A stretch of 34,908 nt of DNA from a virus. Shown here piece after piece: positions 28,849 through 34,908 of this stretch. The translations under genes were made by a program, and so were the position numbers. The notes below the pieces were generated by a model. It was not told the DNA's origin, did no database searches, and saw only the letters and a program-made list of their open reading frames with translations. Location: positions 1-34,908 of IMG/VR virus record IMGVR_UViG_3300045581_000270; one strand, 5' to 3'. Position 1 is the stretch's first letter, and each line of letters starts with the position of its first letter.

Positions 28849-29238
28849 CTACGCCTCTCCATCAGTCCATCGGTCCACCACCCTGATCTCAAACGGCGTG
28901 AATATCACACTGCCGCCACCAGACAGGCTGCCCGTGTATTCAATGCGATACACGCCCGGATCTGTGAACACATTCGATGCGATGTCATGCCTGAAGTTGT
29001 ACCCAGTCGCGTCTTCCGTCCATCTGCCGTCGGTCTGCAGCGCGTTGAACACCACGGACGCAGATGCAAGGGAGCCGCTTGCCACCACGGTATCCCGATC
29101 GTTGGTGTTCCACGCCTTGTACGTGATGCCTGTAAAATCCGACTGCACGGCATTGGTGCCGTTGATCTGCAGCCTTGCCATAACACTGAACGTGCTATCC
29201 TCAGCAACACAGCCTTGTATTGATTCACAGCAACTCAT
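28849..29238 (-). CDS. hypothetical structural-region protein, 129 aa
   Basis: It starts MSCCESIQGCVAEDSTFSVM at 29238, coupled by ATGA. The beta-rich body (RLQINGTNAVQSDF, GVYRIEYTGSLSGGGSVI) resembles an immunoglobulin-like or fibre-attachment domain. It may be a decoration or head-fibre protein. Confidence 0.6.
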   Translation of the reverse strand: MSCCESIQGCVAEDSTFSVMARLQINGTNAVQSDFTGITYKAWNTNDRDTVVASGSLASASVVFNALQTDGRWTEDATGYNFRHDIASNVFTDPGVYRIEYTGSLSGGGSVIFTPFEIRVVDRWTDGEA

Positions 29239-29456
29239 TGCACCTGCCCCGCTGCTATTGTGCTTTGGTATACGCTCGCCAATGCCACGCCGGATTGATA
29301 CGCCTGCCCTGCACGTGTGTTGCTTTGATAAACCTCACCTGCCACGAATCGACCGTACCGCGTGGCTGGAATCACGCCGCCATTCGCCAACGCCCACCCC
29401 GCAAACGCCCGCGACTGAAACACCCTGCCGCGCATTATCAGGCGACCAGTGCTCAT
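29235..29456 (-). CDS. small repeat protein with YQS motifs, 73 aa
   Basis: The second half has an imperfect YQS repeat every 10-11 residues (EVYQSNTRAGQ, AYQSGVALAS, VYQSTIAAGQ), which hints at a beta-solenoid or fibril. It is coupled at both ends by ATGA. Confidence 0.55.
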   Translation of the reverse strand: MSTGRLIMRGRVFQSRAFAGWALANGGVIPATRYGRFVAGEVYQSNTRAGQAYQSGVALASVYQSTIAAGQVQ

Positions 29457-30301
29457 GTCTTCGTCCTCGTGGTTGTCGAGCGATTGCCAGTCGCGTCAAG
29501 CCCCGAGTAATCGACCGTGTAGGTGCTGCCGCCGAATGAAATCTGGTAAGTCTCTGCAGCAGTCCCTGCGTCTGAGATCGACCCCATCAGCACCGAGGTT
29601 ACAAACCCCATGCCATCGATCAGCACCACCTGATTCGCCAGCGTCGCAAGCCCTGATTGAATCTCTGCGATGGTGTGCACGTGCGATGTCGGATCGATCA
29701 GTATCCCATCGCCTGCAGTCGGTGCGGTCGTCAGCGGATCTTGCAGCGTGATCGTCTGCGTACCGTCGCCGTTGTTGACAAATGTGGCAATTGGTGAGTT
29801 CTGCTCAGCGATGGAGGCGTCGCTGGCGAACCAGAGGACCGACTTGTTAAACGCCCCAGTTGGGTAGGCCAAGCCGCTGACCGTAAACGTGGTTGCCGTC
29901 GGTGCTGGTGACGCAAGAACAGTGCTCTCAACCACTGCGTTTGCTTTGCGGAGCAGGTCCAAGGTCTTGCCCGTCGTGCCTGCGTCTGTATGTGCAGACT
30001 GCGTCGCATCCCACACCGCATCCTCAACCTGCGTCGGTGTCAGATCATAGGCGTAGTAGGTGCCAGTTGCGGCAAGCGTGTCCACCCAATATGCCGCAAG
30101 TGGGCTGCTGTTGCTATTGATTGCAATCAGTCGATAGCGACCGGCTGGGAGGTCAGTGAATGCCGCCCGGTAAATCAGCTTGGAGTTCGTTCGCTCAGTC
30201 GCCGCAGCCGTATCAACAACCGTATCAGATCCAGCAGCAAACAACCGGACTGTCAGCGTTTGGTTTGGCGGGGCAGAGAATTCAACGGATTGAGTGGCCA
30301 C
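29453..30301 (-). CDS. tail/head fibre-like protein, 282 aa, GTG start
   Basis: The GTG at 30301 shares bases with the upstream TAG (TAGTG); the longer frame is rejected. VATQSVEFSAPPNQTLTVRL opens an immunoglobulin-like beta domain. A coiled linker (DLTPTQVEDAVWDATQSAHT) and beta repeats follow. It is probably a structural fibre or baseplate component. Confidence 0.65.
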   Translation of the reverse strand: MATQSVEFSAPPNQTLTVRLFAAGSDTVVDTAAATERTNSKLIYRAAFTDLPAGRYRLIAINSNSSPLAAYWVDTLAATGTYYAYDLTPTQVEDAVWDATQSAHTDAGTTGKTLDLLRKANAVVESTVLASPAPTATTFTVSGLAYPTGAFNKSVLWFASDASIAEQNSPIATFVNNGDGTQTITLQDPLTTAPTAGDGILIDPTSHVHTIAEIQSGLATLANQVVLIDGMGFVTSVLMGSISDAGTAAETYQISFGGSTYTVDYSGLDATGNRSTTTRTKT

Positions 30302-30510
30302 TATGATTCTCCCATAGCCTTCAGCATCAGTGCCAGCCCCTGCATCTGCCGTGCAACAGATTGCCACAATGGCTCTGTGCGATAAATCAGCGTCATCGCG
30401 TTGCCCTGGACGTCACCAGGAATTGACACAGGCTGTTCGGGGTCTTGCCCCGTCATTTCGCAGTATCGCCTTGCGGCTGATTCGTATTGTTTGAGAGGCT
30501 GCGTGGCCAT
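30301..30510 (-). CDS. hypothetical small helical protein, 69 aa
   Basis: The ATG at 30510 gives MATQPLKQYESAARRYCEMT, one base after the preceding stop. It is helical at both ends. No family is recognised. Confidence 0.55.
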   Translation of the reverse strand: MATQPLKQYESAARRYCEMTGQDPEQPVSIPGDVQGNAMTLIYRTEPLWQSVARQMQGLALMLKAMGES

Positions 30511-30511
30511 G

Positions 30512-30865
30512 TCATTCACCAATCTGAATATAGCCGTTCGTGAGCGATGTCACCGTCTTTGGACTGCTCTGGTATTTCGTGGGCACGAATTCATCGAGCG
30601 ACTTGCCGATCAACTGAGCGTAGCCTGCAATGTGCTGCAGATTGAGACGGGCTAAAGCCAACCATCGCACGGCATCCCCGTTCATGGCGTCTGCAATGTC
30701 CTGTGGACTTGCTGCCGGATGCTCCCAAAACGCCCGCCATCCGTCGATGTGTTGGCCTGCTCTGCGGTCGATCTCCGAACGCACATTGCGCAGCAACTCA
30801 TCGGCTGCCATTTGTGCCTGAGTGGGCTGCGGGATTGGATTGGTTTGAAAGATGCCGTCTGTCAT
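30512..30865 (-). CDS. hypothetical helical protein, 117 aa
   Basis: It starts MTDGIFQTNPIPQPTQAQMA at 30865. Residues 20-95 are helical and Trp-containing (DGWRAFWEHPAASPQDIADA). It may be a chaperone or connector for the fibre proteins beside it, by position only. Confidence 0.6.
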   Translation of the reverse strand: MTDGIFQTNPIPQPTQAQMAADELLRNVRSEIDRRAGQHIDGWRAFWEHPAASPQDIADAMNGDAVRWLALARLNLQHIAGYAQLIGKSLDEFVPTKYQSSPKTVTSLTNGYIQIGE

Positions 30866-30869
30866 GTTG

Positions 30870-32072
30870 TTATCCGAATGAAATTTGTCCACCACGCGCG
30901 ATGCACTGCCATCGCCATGTTTCGTTAGCAACTCCGATTGGCGCAACCTGCAATCGCTTGTTTGTGTTATCTTCAGCTACAGACACAGATGTTCCTGCCG
31001 CCTCATCTGTCCCAATGGTGTTTACTGTGCCGACGAGGGTTACTGTGTTGCTAACATTCTTGACCGTCACCTCCCGAGTGAATCGTGCGACTGTTCCGCC
31101 GCCGTTCTTCACCCCGGTAATTTGCAGCAACAGCGTGAACACTCTTCCCGAAGCGATCGACCAACCTTCCTGCGTCGTCCCGTCGAATATATTTGCCAGC
31201 AAATTCACTGCCGTCACGCCGTCTGTTGTTTGACCTCGCAATGGGGGCATTTCGATTGCCTGCGTGTCACCGTTGGCACTAAATCTGCCAGCCGCATGCA
31301 CCTTAGATCCCGCTATGTTTGTTCTGCTCCGAAGTCCGGACGCAAAACTAAACCATGCTGCTGCAACAACCTCATAGCCCAGCGCCACAGACGCATAACT
31401 GGATGCCTCGCTAGATTGCCCTGCAGCAAACGCTGCATTTATTGTGGCCTGTGTCAGCACACCAACCGCCACTGCCCCCTCGGCTGTCGCCGAACACCCT
31501 AAACCTCCCGAAATAGAGCACATGCCCGTTGATGTATTGCGCTGTCCACCAAGCACCACAGATGCGGTGCCCGTTGCGGCCTGTGCTGCTGCCGTCCTGC
31601 TGGTTTGCAGGTCAACAGCATTCGCGCCGCGGACATTGCCACCAGCAGCTGTGCCGTCTGGCACCTGTAGCGAAAACGATCCAGTGCCTTTCGGCACAAT
31701 CGAAACAGAGACGTTGGTCGTCGCTCCCGTCGCCTGCAAACTGGCATGATTTACCGTTGCATTCGGGCTGGATGTGTAATTGTCCGTGATGATAATTGAT
31801 GACGCCTGTAGTGTCGCCCCGCCGGTCCCGTCTGCTCGCAACACCGCATTATCCACGCTGCCTGTCGAGCCGCCCACGCCAGCAGTGACCGTACTCCATG
31901 TGCCATCGCCGCGGAGGTAGGTTGTAGCGTCAGGCGTGCCGGTCCCGAGGATCGCAAATAATTGCAGGTTGGTCAATGCCTCAGCCGCGCCAGTGCCCGC
32001 GTCGTCACGTGCCAAAATGCGGGCCGTCGGCACGTCGATAATTGATCCGAATGGCAGAGCGAGGACTGGCAT
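30870..32072 (-). CDS. tail fibre-like protein with adhesin-type repeats, 400 aa
   Basis: It starts MPVLALPFGSIIDVPTARIL. YLRGDGTWSTV (about 52-62) is a typical fibre linker, and ATAEGAVAVGVLTQATINAA, AAGQSSEASSYASVALGYEV and ASGLRSRTNIAGSKVHAAGR follow the YadA-head-type AxAxG...A repeat. The C-terminal part is beta-rich and ends RWQCIARGGQISFG. It probably binds the host surface. Confidence 0.78.
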   Translation of the reverse strand: MPVLALPFGSIIDVPTARILARDDAGTGAAEALTNLQLFAILGTGTPDATTYLRGDGTWSTVTAGVGGSTGSVDNAVLRADGTGGATLQASSIIITDNYTSSPNATVNHASLQATGATTNVSVSIVPKGTGSFSLQVPDGTAAGGNVRGANAVDLQTSRTAAAQAATGTASVVLGGQRNTSTGMCSISGGLGCSATAEGAVAVGVLTQATINAAFAAGQSSEASSYASVALGYEVVAAAWFSFASGLRSRTNIAGSKVHAAGRFSANGDTQAIEMPPLRGQTTDGVTAVNLLANIFDGTTQEGWSIASGRVFTLLLQITGVKNGGGTVARFTREVTVKNVSNTVTLVGTVNTIGTDEAAGTSVSVAEDNTNKRLQVAPIGVANETWRWQCIARGGQISFG

Positions 32073-32075
32073 AGA

Positions 32076-32477
32076 TTACTCGATCAGTTTTTCAATTTGT
32101 CGGAGATCGTCTTCGCGACCCTCAAAAGTTGTTGCCAAAAACGAGGCTGCTTTCACTGTCGATGGCGACTGAATCCCCGCACTCATTGCAGCAGCATCCC
32201 GGCACTGCCAGAATTTCGCAAGCGCATCCTTCACCCGCGCATCCGCAGCCCTCGCAGCATCCACACTGGCTTTCACGGCCTGCAATTCGTTGTAGCATGC
32301 TCCCACTGGTCGATCGTCGATATCCGTCTGCTGACGTGAATCGCCATCCGGGAACATGCTCCCGCTCAATCCTGAATCCGTCGCGGGTTGTGACCCGCTC
32401 AATTGTCCGCTCTCGTCCGCCTGAGCCACTAGCCACCTCCAAAGCCCGCGTAGAAACTCTTGCAAGTGCCACCTCAT
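32076..32477 (-). CDS. hypothetical protein, 133 aa, overlaps membrane ORF in another frame
   Basis: The frame ends 3 bases before the fibre gene and has an ordinary-looking helical end (ELQAVKASVDAARAADARVK). The N-terminal half is Gly/Ser-rich. Its start at 32477 has no clear ribosome site. It shares 356 bases with the ORF at 32122-32655, one base out of phase, so at least one of the two is not a simple gene. Confidence 0.45.
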   Translation of the reverse strand: MRWHLQEFLRGLWRWLVAQADESGQLSGSQPATDSGLSGSMFPDGDSRQQTDIDDRPVGACYNELQAVKASVDAARAADARVKDALAKFWQCRDAAAMSAGIQSPSTVKAASFLATTFEGREDDLRQIEKLIE

Positions 32478-32655
32478 ATTGCCGCGTCGCGTGAATCCCG
32501 AAGCAACTCAAAATTACTGGACACGCCACCAGCGCCGCCTTCGCCACGGCCAGAAATAGCGGCTCTCCACGGCTGACGCGAAATGTCCAAATGCCGAATA
32601 CATAGCAGCCCCATGCAGCGGCTGCCGTAGCGTGCCAGGTCTGCGTCAGGTCCAT
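32122..32655 (-). CDS. membrane protein with Cys-rich tail, 177 aa, overlapping ORF
   Basis: The ATG at 32655 overlaps the preceding stop by 10 bases. Two hydrophobic segments (about 10-25 and 33-54) precede a charged domain and a Cys-rich end (CGCCEGCGCAGEGCACEI, then CCCNEC). It lies after a holin-like gene and could be a lysis factor, possibly an odd spanin, but no lipobox or signal is clear. Its Cys run may simply be the out-of-phase reading of Ala/Asp codons of the other ORF. Confidence 0.45.
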   Translation of the reverse strand: MDLTQTWHATAAAAWGCYVFGIWTFRVSRGEPLFLAVAKAALVACPVILSCFGIHATRQYEVALARVSTRALEVASGSGGRERTIERVTTRDGFRIEREHVPGWRFTSADGYRRSTSGSMLQRIAGRESQCGCCEGCGCAGEGCACEILAVPGCCCNECGDSVAIDSESSLVFGNNF

Positions 32656-32858
32656 ATCAGCGAAATCCCGTAAAAGATTGAGATGGTTGTGATTGAAAAG
32701 GCAATCGCCAGCACGATCCATCGCAAGTACGGTCCGACGTGATCGAGCAGCTTTCGGCTCGTTTCTGCATCCACTGTAACACGCCGACTTCCCGCCTGCA
32801 GGTCGATGCCTCCGGGCTGTCTATCGTCGGTTGATTGTTTGGGCTGCTCATCGTCCAT
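32646..32858 (-). CDS. holin-like single-span membrane protein, 70 aa
   Basis: It starts MDDEQPKQSTDDRQPGGIDL at 32858 and ends in one membrane segment (about 46-69, LRWIVLAIAFSITTISIFYG). A polar head with a C-terminal span fits a holin/antiholin-like or pinholin-like protein, but small membrane proteins of other kinds look the same. It is the first gene after the promoter at 32909-32937. Confidence 0.55.
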   Translation of the reverse strand: MDDEQPKQSTDDRQPGGIDLQAGSRRVTVDAETSRKLLDHVGPYLRWIVLAIAFSITTISIFYGISLIWT

Positions 32859-32908
32859 CCTCGCCGATCCTGCGGGGTGTTGTCAATTGGTGTGGGGTCA
32901 TGGATGGG

Positions 32909-32937
32909 AATCTAACGGGTTTCCCCGCCGATGTCAA
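32909..32937 (-). promoter_or_regulatory. sigma70-type promoter (TTGACA-17-TAGATT)
   Basis: Perfect TTGACA (32932-32937), 17-bp spacer holding GGGGAAAC, -10 TAGATT (32909-32914). It stands between a strong terminator and the holin-like gene and could drive the whole late block. Confidence 0.75.
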
Positions 32938-32976
32938 AATGCCTGAGCTGTCAAGGATTAGTTGACTACTGAATTG

Positions 32977-33035
32977 AAAAAGCCCGGCAGGACTCTGCAG
33001 AGATTCGGGTGGTGGAGGCGCACCCCCTGCCGGGC
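32977..33035 (-). terminator. Rho-independent terminator after 265-aa gene
   Basis: A 10-bp stem GCCCGGCAGG/CCTGCCGGGC (33026-33035 with 32982-32991), a 34-nt loop with a small inner GGTG/CACC hairpin, then a T-tract (CTTTTTC). Confidence 0.85.
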
Positions 33036-33049
33036 GGGCGAAGGGTTGA

Positions 33050-33847
33050 TTATGCACCGGGAGCCGGAGCAAATGAGGCAACTGGAGCGACGCTTGGGAA
33101 TGCGGTCGTTGCCGGCATCGGTCCTGATTCTGGGTATGGCCCCAATTGCGGAAGATGGCTGATCGGAATGCCGTCCGTCAGCACCTTCAAGCGGTCTTCA
33201 GTCGGCCAGGTCTGCAGGTCTGGTACGGTGTCAATCAGTTCAGTTGACGTGAACCACTTGCTCGGATCGTATGATGCAAGTTGAGCCTCAGTAAGCGTAA
33301 AATCCGGCTTCTCAGCGTCTGCACGTGGAACCATCAACAGCGTCGTGGCCATGTCGCGGTAAATGCGCTGAATGTACTGCCCTACAAGCCCGCTGAATGC
33401 GATGGAAAACTCCAGTGGCCTCGCGTTGTCTTGGTGCTGCATCGACTCAGTAAGAGCCAGCAGCGCCAGTCCTGCCCATCGTTTCATCCAGGCGTTTCTG
33501 ACTTTAAAATATGGCACTGGGTAGAGCAGGAATTCCTCCGGTGCCGGAACAGCGTGAGCCGGTTCCATGAATGGCTGATTTGCAGCCACCTGTGAATTGG
33601 CCAGCAGACTCCGAGCACGCACGCAAAGCCGATGAATTCGCTGAAGCGTATTGATGGACGGCGGAGTGCTCAGCCTTGCGTCAGTGTGCCACATAACAGC
33701 CGAAAGATTCCGGCCGATCACCTGCACGAGGTCGCGAATTGCGTTGTTCTGGCTTTTGTTGTCATCACTCCAGTTCGGCACGGCCAGACCGTAATCCTGC
33801 CATTGCCCGACGTTGTACCAGAGAAAAGCGTCTGTGTTACCTGGCAT
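33050..33847 (-). CDS. hypothetical protein, 265 aa
   Basis: It starts MPGNTDAFLWYNVGQWQDYG at 33847, two bases from the thioredoxin stop. It is mostly helical with many Trp/Tyr residues (RDLVQVIGRNLSAVMWHTDA), a hydrophobic helix (WAGLALLALTE) and a Pro/Ala-rich end. It may be a structural component of the virion. No family is recognised. Confidence 0.65.
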   Translation of the reverse strand: MPGNTDAFLWYNVGQWQDYGLAVPNWSDDNKSQNNAIRDLVQVIGRNLSAVMWHTDARLSTPPSINTLQRIHRLCVRARSLLANSQVAANQPFMEPAHAVPAPEEFLLYPVPYFKVRNAWMKRWAGLALLALTESMQHQDNARPLEFSIAFSGLVGQYIQRIYRDMATTLLMVPRADAEKPDFTLTEAQLASYDPSKWFTSTELIDTVPDLQTWPTEDRLKVLTDGIPISHLPQLGPYPESGPMPATTAFPSVAPVASFAPAPGA

Positions 33848-33848
33848 G

Positions 33849-34850
33849 CTATGCCGCCTCCCGTTTGCTCGACTCGTACTGCCCGATCAGATGATTCAGC
33901 GCCTGAATCAGTCCCTCCGACCCGGGATATTTGCGGGCGTATTGATCGGCCGCCCACTGCCATGCTTCGCGATGTGTTTCGCGCTCAATCGGTACGTAAT
34001 GCGTGGTCTGCTCGACTCTCGCCGGTGGTGGTGGTGTGTCAGTCGCGACAACTACTGGCCGCTCAATCACCGTCTGCCGCTGCGGTTGTTGTGCCCGCAT
34101 TGCCAGCCGCCGCTTCCGCAGCAGTTGAAACACCGTGCCTGCCACGCCAATTGCACCCGCTGGGATCGCGACCTGTGGGGCGAATAGAGCCAGCGCAGCA
34201 GCCCCAACCTTAGCCCAGTCTGCCGCAATTCCAGCCCCACTGCCGCCCGGCGCATCCACAGGGGGAATAGATAGCACCGGGGGCAGCGGAGGTAATGTAC
34301 CAGCCTGCTGCCGGTTCTCGTCAGCAGCAGGGGTTTCCGGCAACAACGAGCTGCCGGATGCCTGTTTTCGCAACTGCTCTCGCAGTCGGTCAATCTCCAA
34401 TCTCAGGTCTGTGATGTCAGGCAACGCGCGCTCTGCAGGAGTGACGGGGCGGGTGGGAGGCTCGATCCGACCGCCGAGATCCCTTCCCGCCCCGTCAGCA
34501 TCCAGATTCAGCCTTCCAAGGAACGCCTGCCAATTGCCATCGTAGCCACTGAATGACTGCTGATGGATGCCGTCGCGAAAGACAATAAATCCGGGCAGGC
34601 TGGCAATCGCAAACCGTCTTGCAAATCGCTGCTCTGACGGCTTTTCCCACTCCACGGACTTCACCGAAAACGCCGACTCAAGCCGACTGCGGAATTCTGC
34701 AATGCGGTCGTAATCGCTGCGGAATCGCTGACACGGAGCACACCACGGAGCATGCACGACGTAAATCGTCCAGCCGGGTGGAACTCCCGGAAATGGCTGC
34801 TGTGCCAGTGCGGCAGAGCAGAGCAGCATCCATGCCAGCAGGGTTTTCAT
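33849..34850 (-). CDS. secreted thioredoxin-fold protein with membrane segment, 333 aa
   Basis: The ATG at 34850 (GGAGG upstream) starts a signal peptide (MKTLLAWMLLCSAALA). The thioredoxin domain has WCAPC (36-40) and the cis-Pro in SLPGFIVF (P86), so it should reduce or swap disulfides outside the cytoplasm. A coiled coil (144-163), a Pro-rich linker, a membrane-like segment (214-244) and a basic helical tail (RETHREAWQWAADQYARKYP) follow. A secreted thioredoxin in a phage structural operon is unusual. Confidence 0.75.
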   Translation of the reverse strand: MKTLLAWMLLCSAALAQQPFPGVPPGWTIYVVHAPWCAPCQRFRSDYDRIAEFRSRLESAFSVKSVEWEKPSEQRFARRFAIASLPGFIVFRDGIHQQSFSGYDGNWQAFLGRLNLDADGAGRDLGGRIEPPTRPVTPAERALPDITDLRLEIDRLREQLRKQASGSSLLPETPAADENRQQAGTLPPLPPVLSIPPVDAPGGSGAGIAADWAKVGAAALALFAPQVAIPAGAIGVAGTVFQLLRKRRLAMRAQQPQRQTVIERPVVVATDTPPPPARVEQTTHYVPIERETHREAWQWAADQYARKYPGSEGLIQALNHLIGQYESSKREAA

Positions 34851-34908
34851 CGTCGCCGCCTCCAGCTCCAGACGGCCCAGGCGTATGCTCGCACCGCCAG
34901 CCACATTG
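34847..34908 (-). CDS. possible 3' end of upstream gene
   Basis: The last bases read in frame to a TGA that overlaps the thioredoxin ATG (ATGA), giving ...MWLAVRAYAWAVWSWRRRR. The stretch looks like the membrane-plus-basic end of a small protein, but it is too short to name. Confidence 0.35.
   Translation of the reverse strand, partial: MWLAVRAYAWAVWSWRRRR

Noticed and set aside
32848-33081. 77-residue minus frame across the terminator at 32977-33035
   Set aside because: It spans a strong terminator and promoter, has Pro-rich chance composition and no ribosome site.
1-34908. CRISPR arrays, tRNA genes, rRNA, insertion sequences and attachment sites
   Set aside because: No regularly spaced repeats, cloverleaf, transposase or integrase was seen on reading; an attachment site cannot be judged without the flanks.

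Overview
The window looks like a contiguous part of a tailed (siphovirus-type) phage or prophage genome. Every gene I can support lies on the minus strand, so it reads from high to low coordinates. Genes are packed tightly, and many are joined by ATGA, GTGA or TAATG stop/start overlaps. The sequence is moderately GC-rich. It carries strong TTGACA-17-TANNNT promoters and AGGAGG-type ribosome sites, so the host is bacterial. The host cannot be fixed from the sequence; Planctomycetota is only a guess from the general flavour of the proteins. No integrase, repressor, endolysin, tRNA or CRISPR array was seen, and both ends are cut through genes.

Right end (34908-32977): a secreted thioredoxin-fold protein and an unknown 265-aa protein end at a strong terminator (32977-33035). 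Late region (32937-13558): a promoter at 32909-32937 precedes a holin-like membrane protein, two out-of-phase overlapping ORFs, a fibre-like protein and several small tail or decoration proteins. Then come the large terminase, a zinc-ribbon protein, a gpW-like connector, the portal, a protease fused to a scaffold-like tail, the major capsid protein, neck proteins, the tail tube, a lambda G/GT-type frameshifted tail chaperone, the tape measure and distal tail proteins. The block ends with a Stealth-like glycosyltransferase, a DDDD-motif glycosyltransferase and a methyltransferase, then an AT-rich terminator.

Early region (13540-1): many short ORFs, two CsrA-like proteins (one with a large insertion and an acidic tail), a VRR-NUC nuclease and a possible annealing protein. 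After these come a DUF3102-like protein, a replication module (initiator-like protein, short primase-polymerase, PriCT-like/DnaB helicase) and a ParB-like protein. The probable origin and operator lies in and just upstream of the initiator gene.

The most unusual signals are in RNA. First, a roughly 100-nt RNA (7351-7451) has its own promoter and terminator, and contains two hairpins whose 7-nt loops are perfectly complementary (kissing loops) flanking a GAAA-capped hairpin. Second, four early promoters are each followed, at about +1, by a hairpin whose loop shows AAGG. These sit in a genome with two CsrA-like proteins, which suggests a phage post-transcriptional regulon. Third, a complete -1 frameshift signal (GGGAAAC, 8-nt spacer, GAGA-capped hairpin) lies in the tail chaperone gene.
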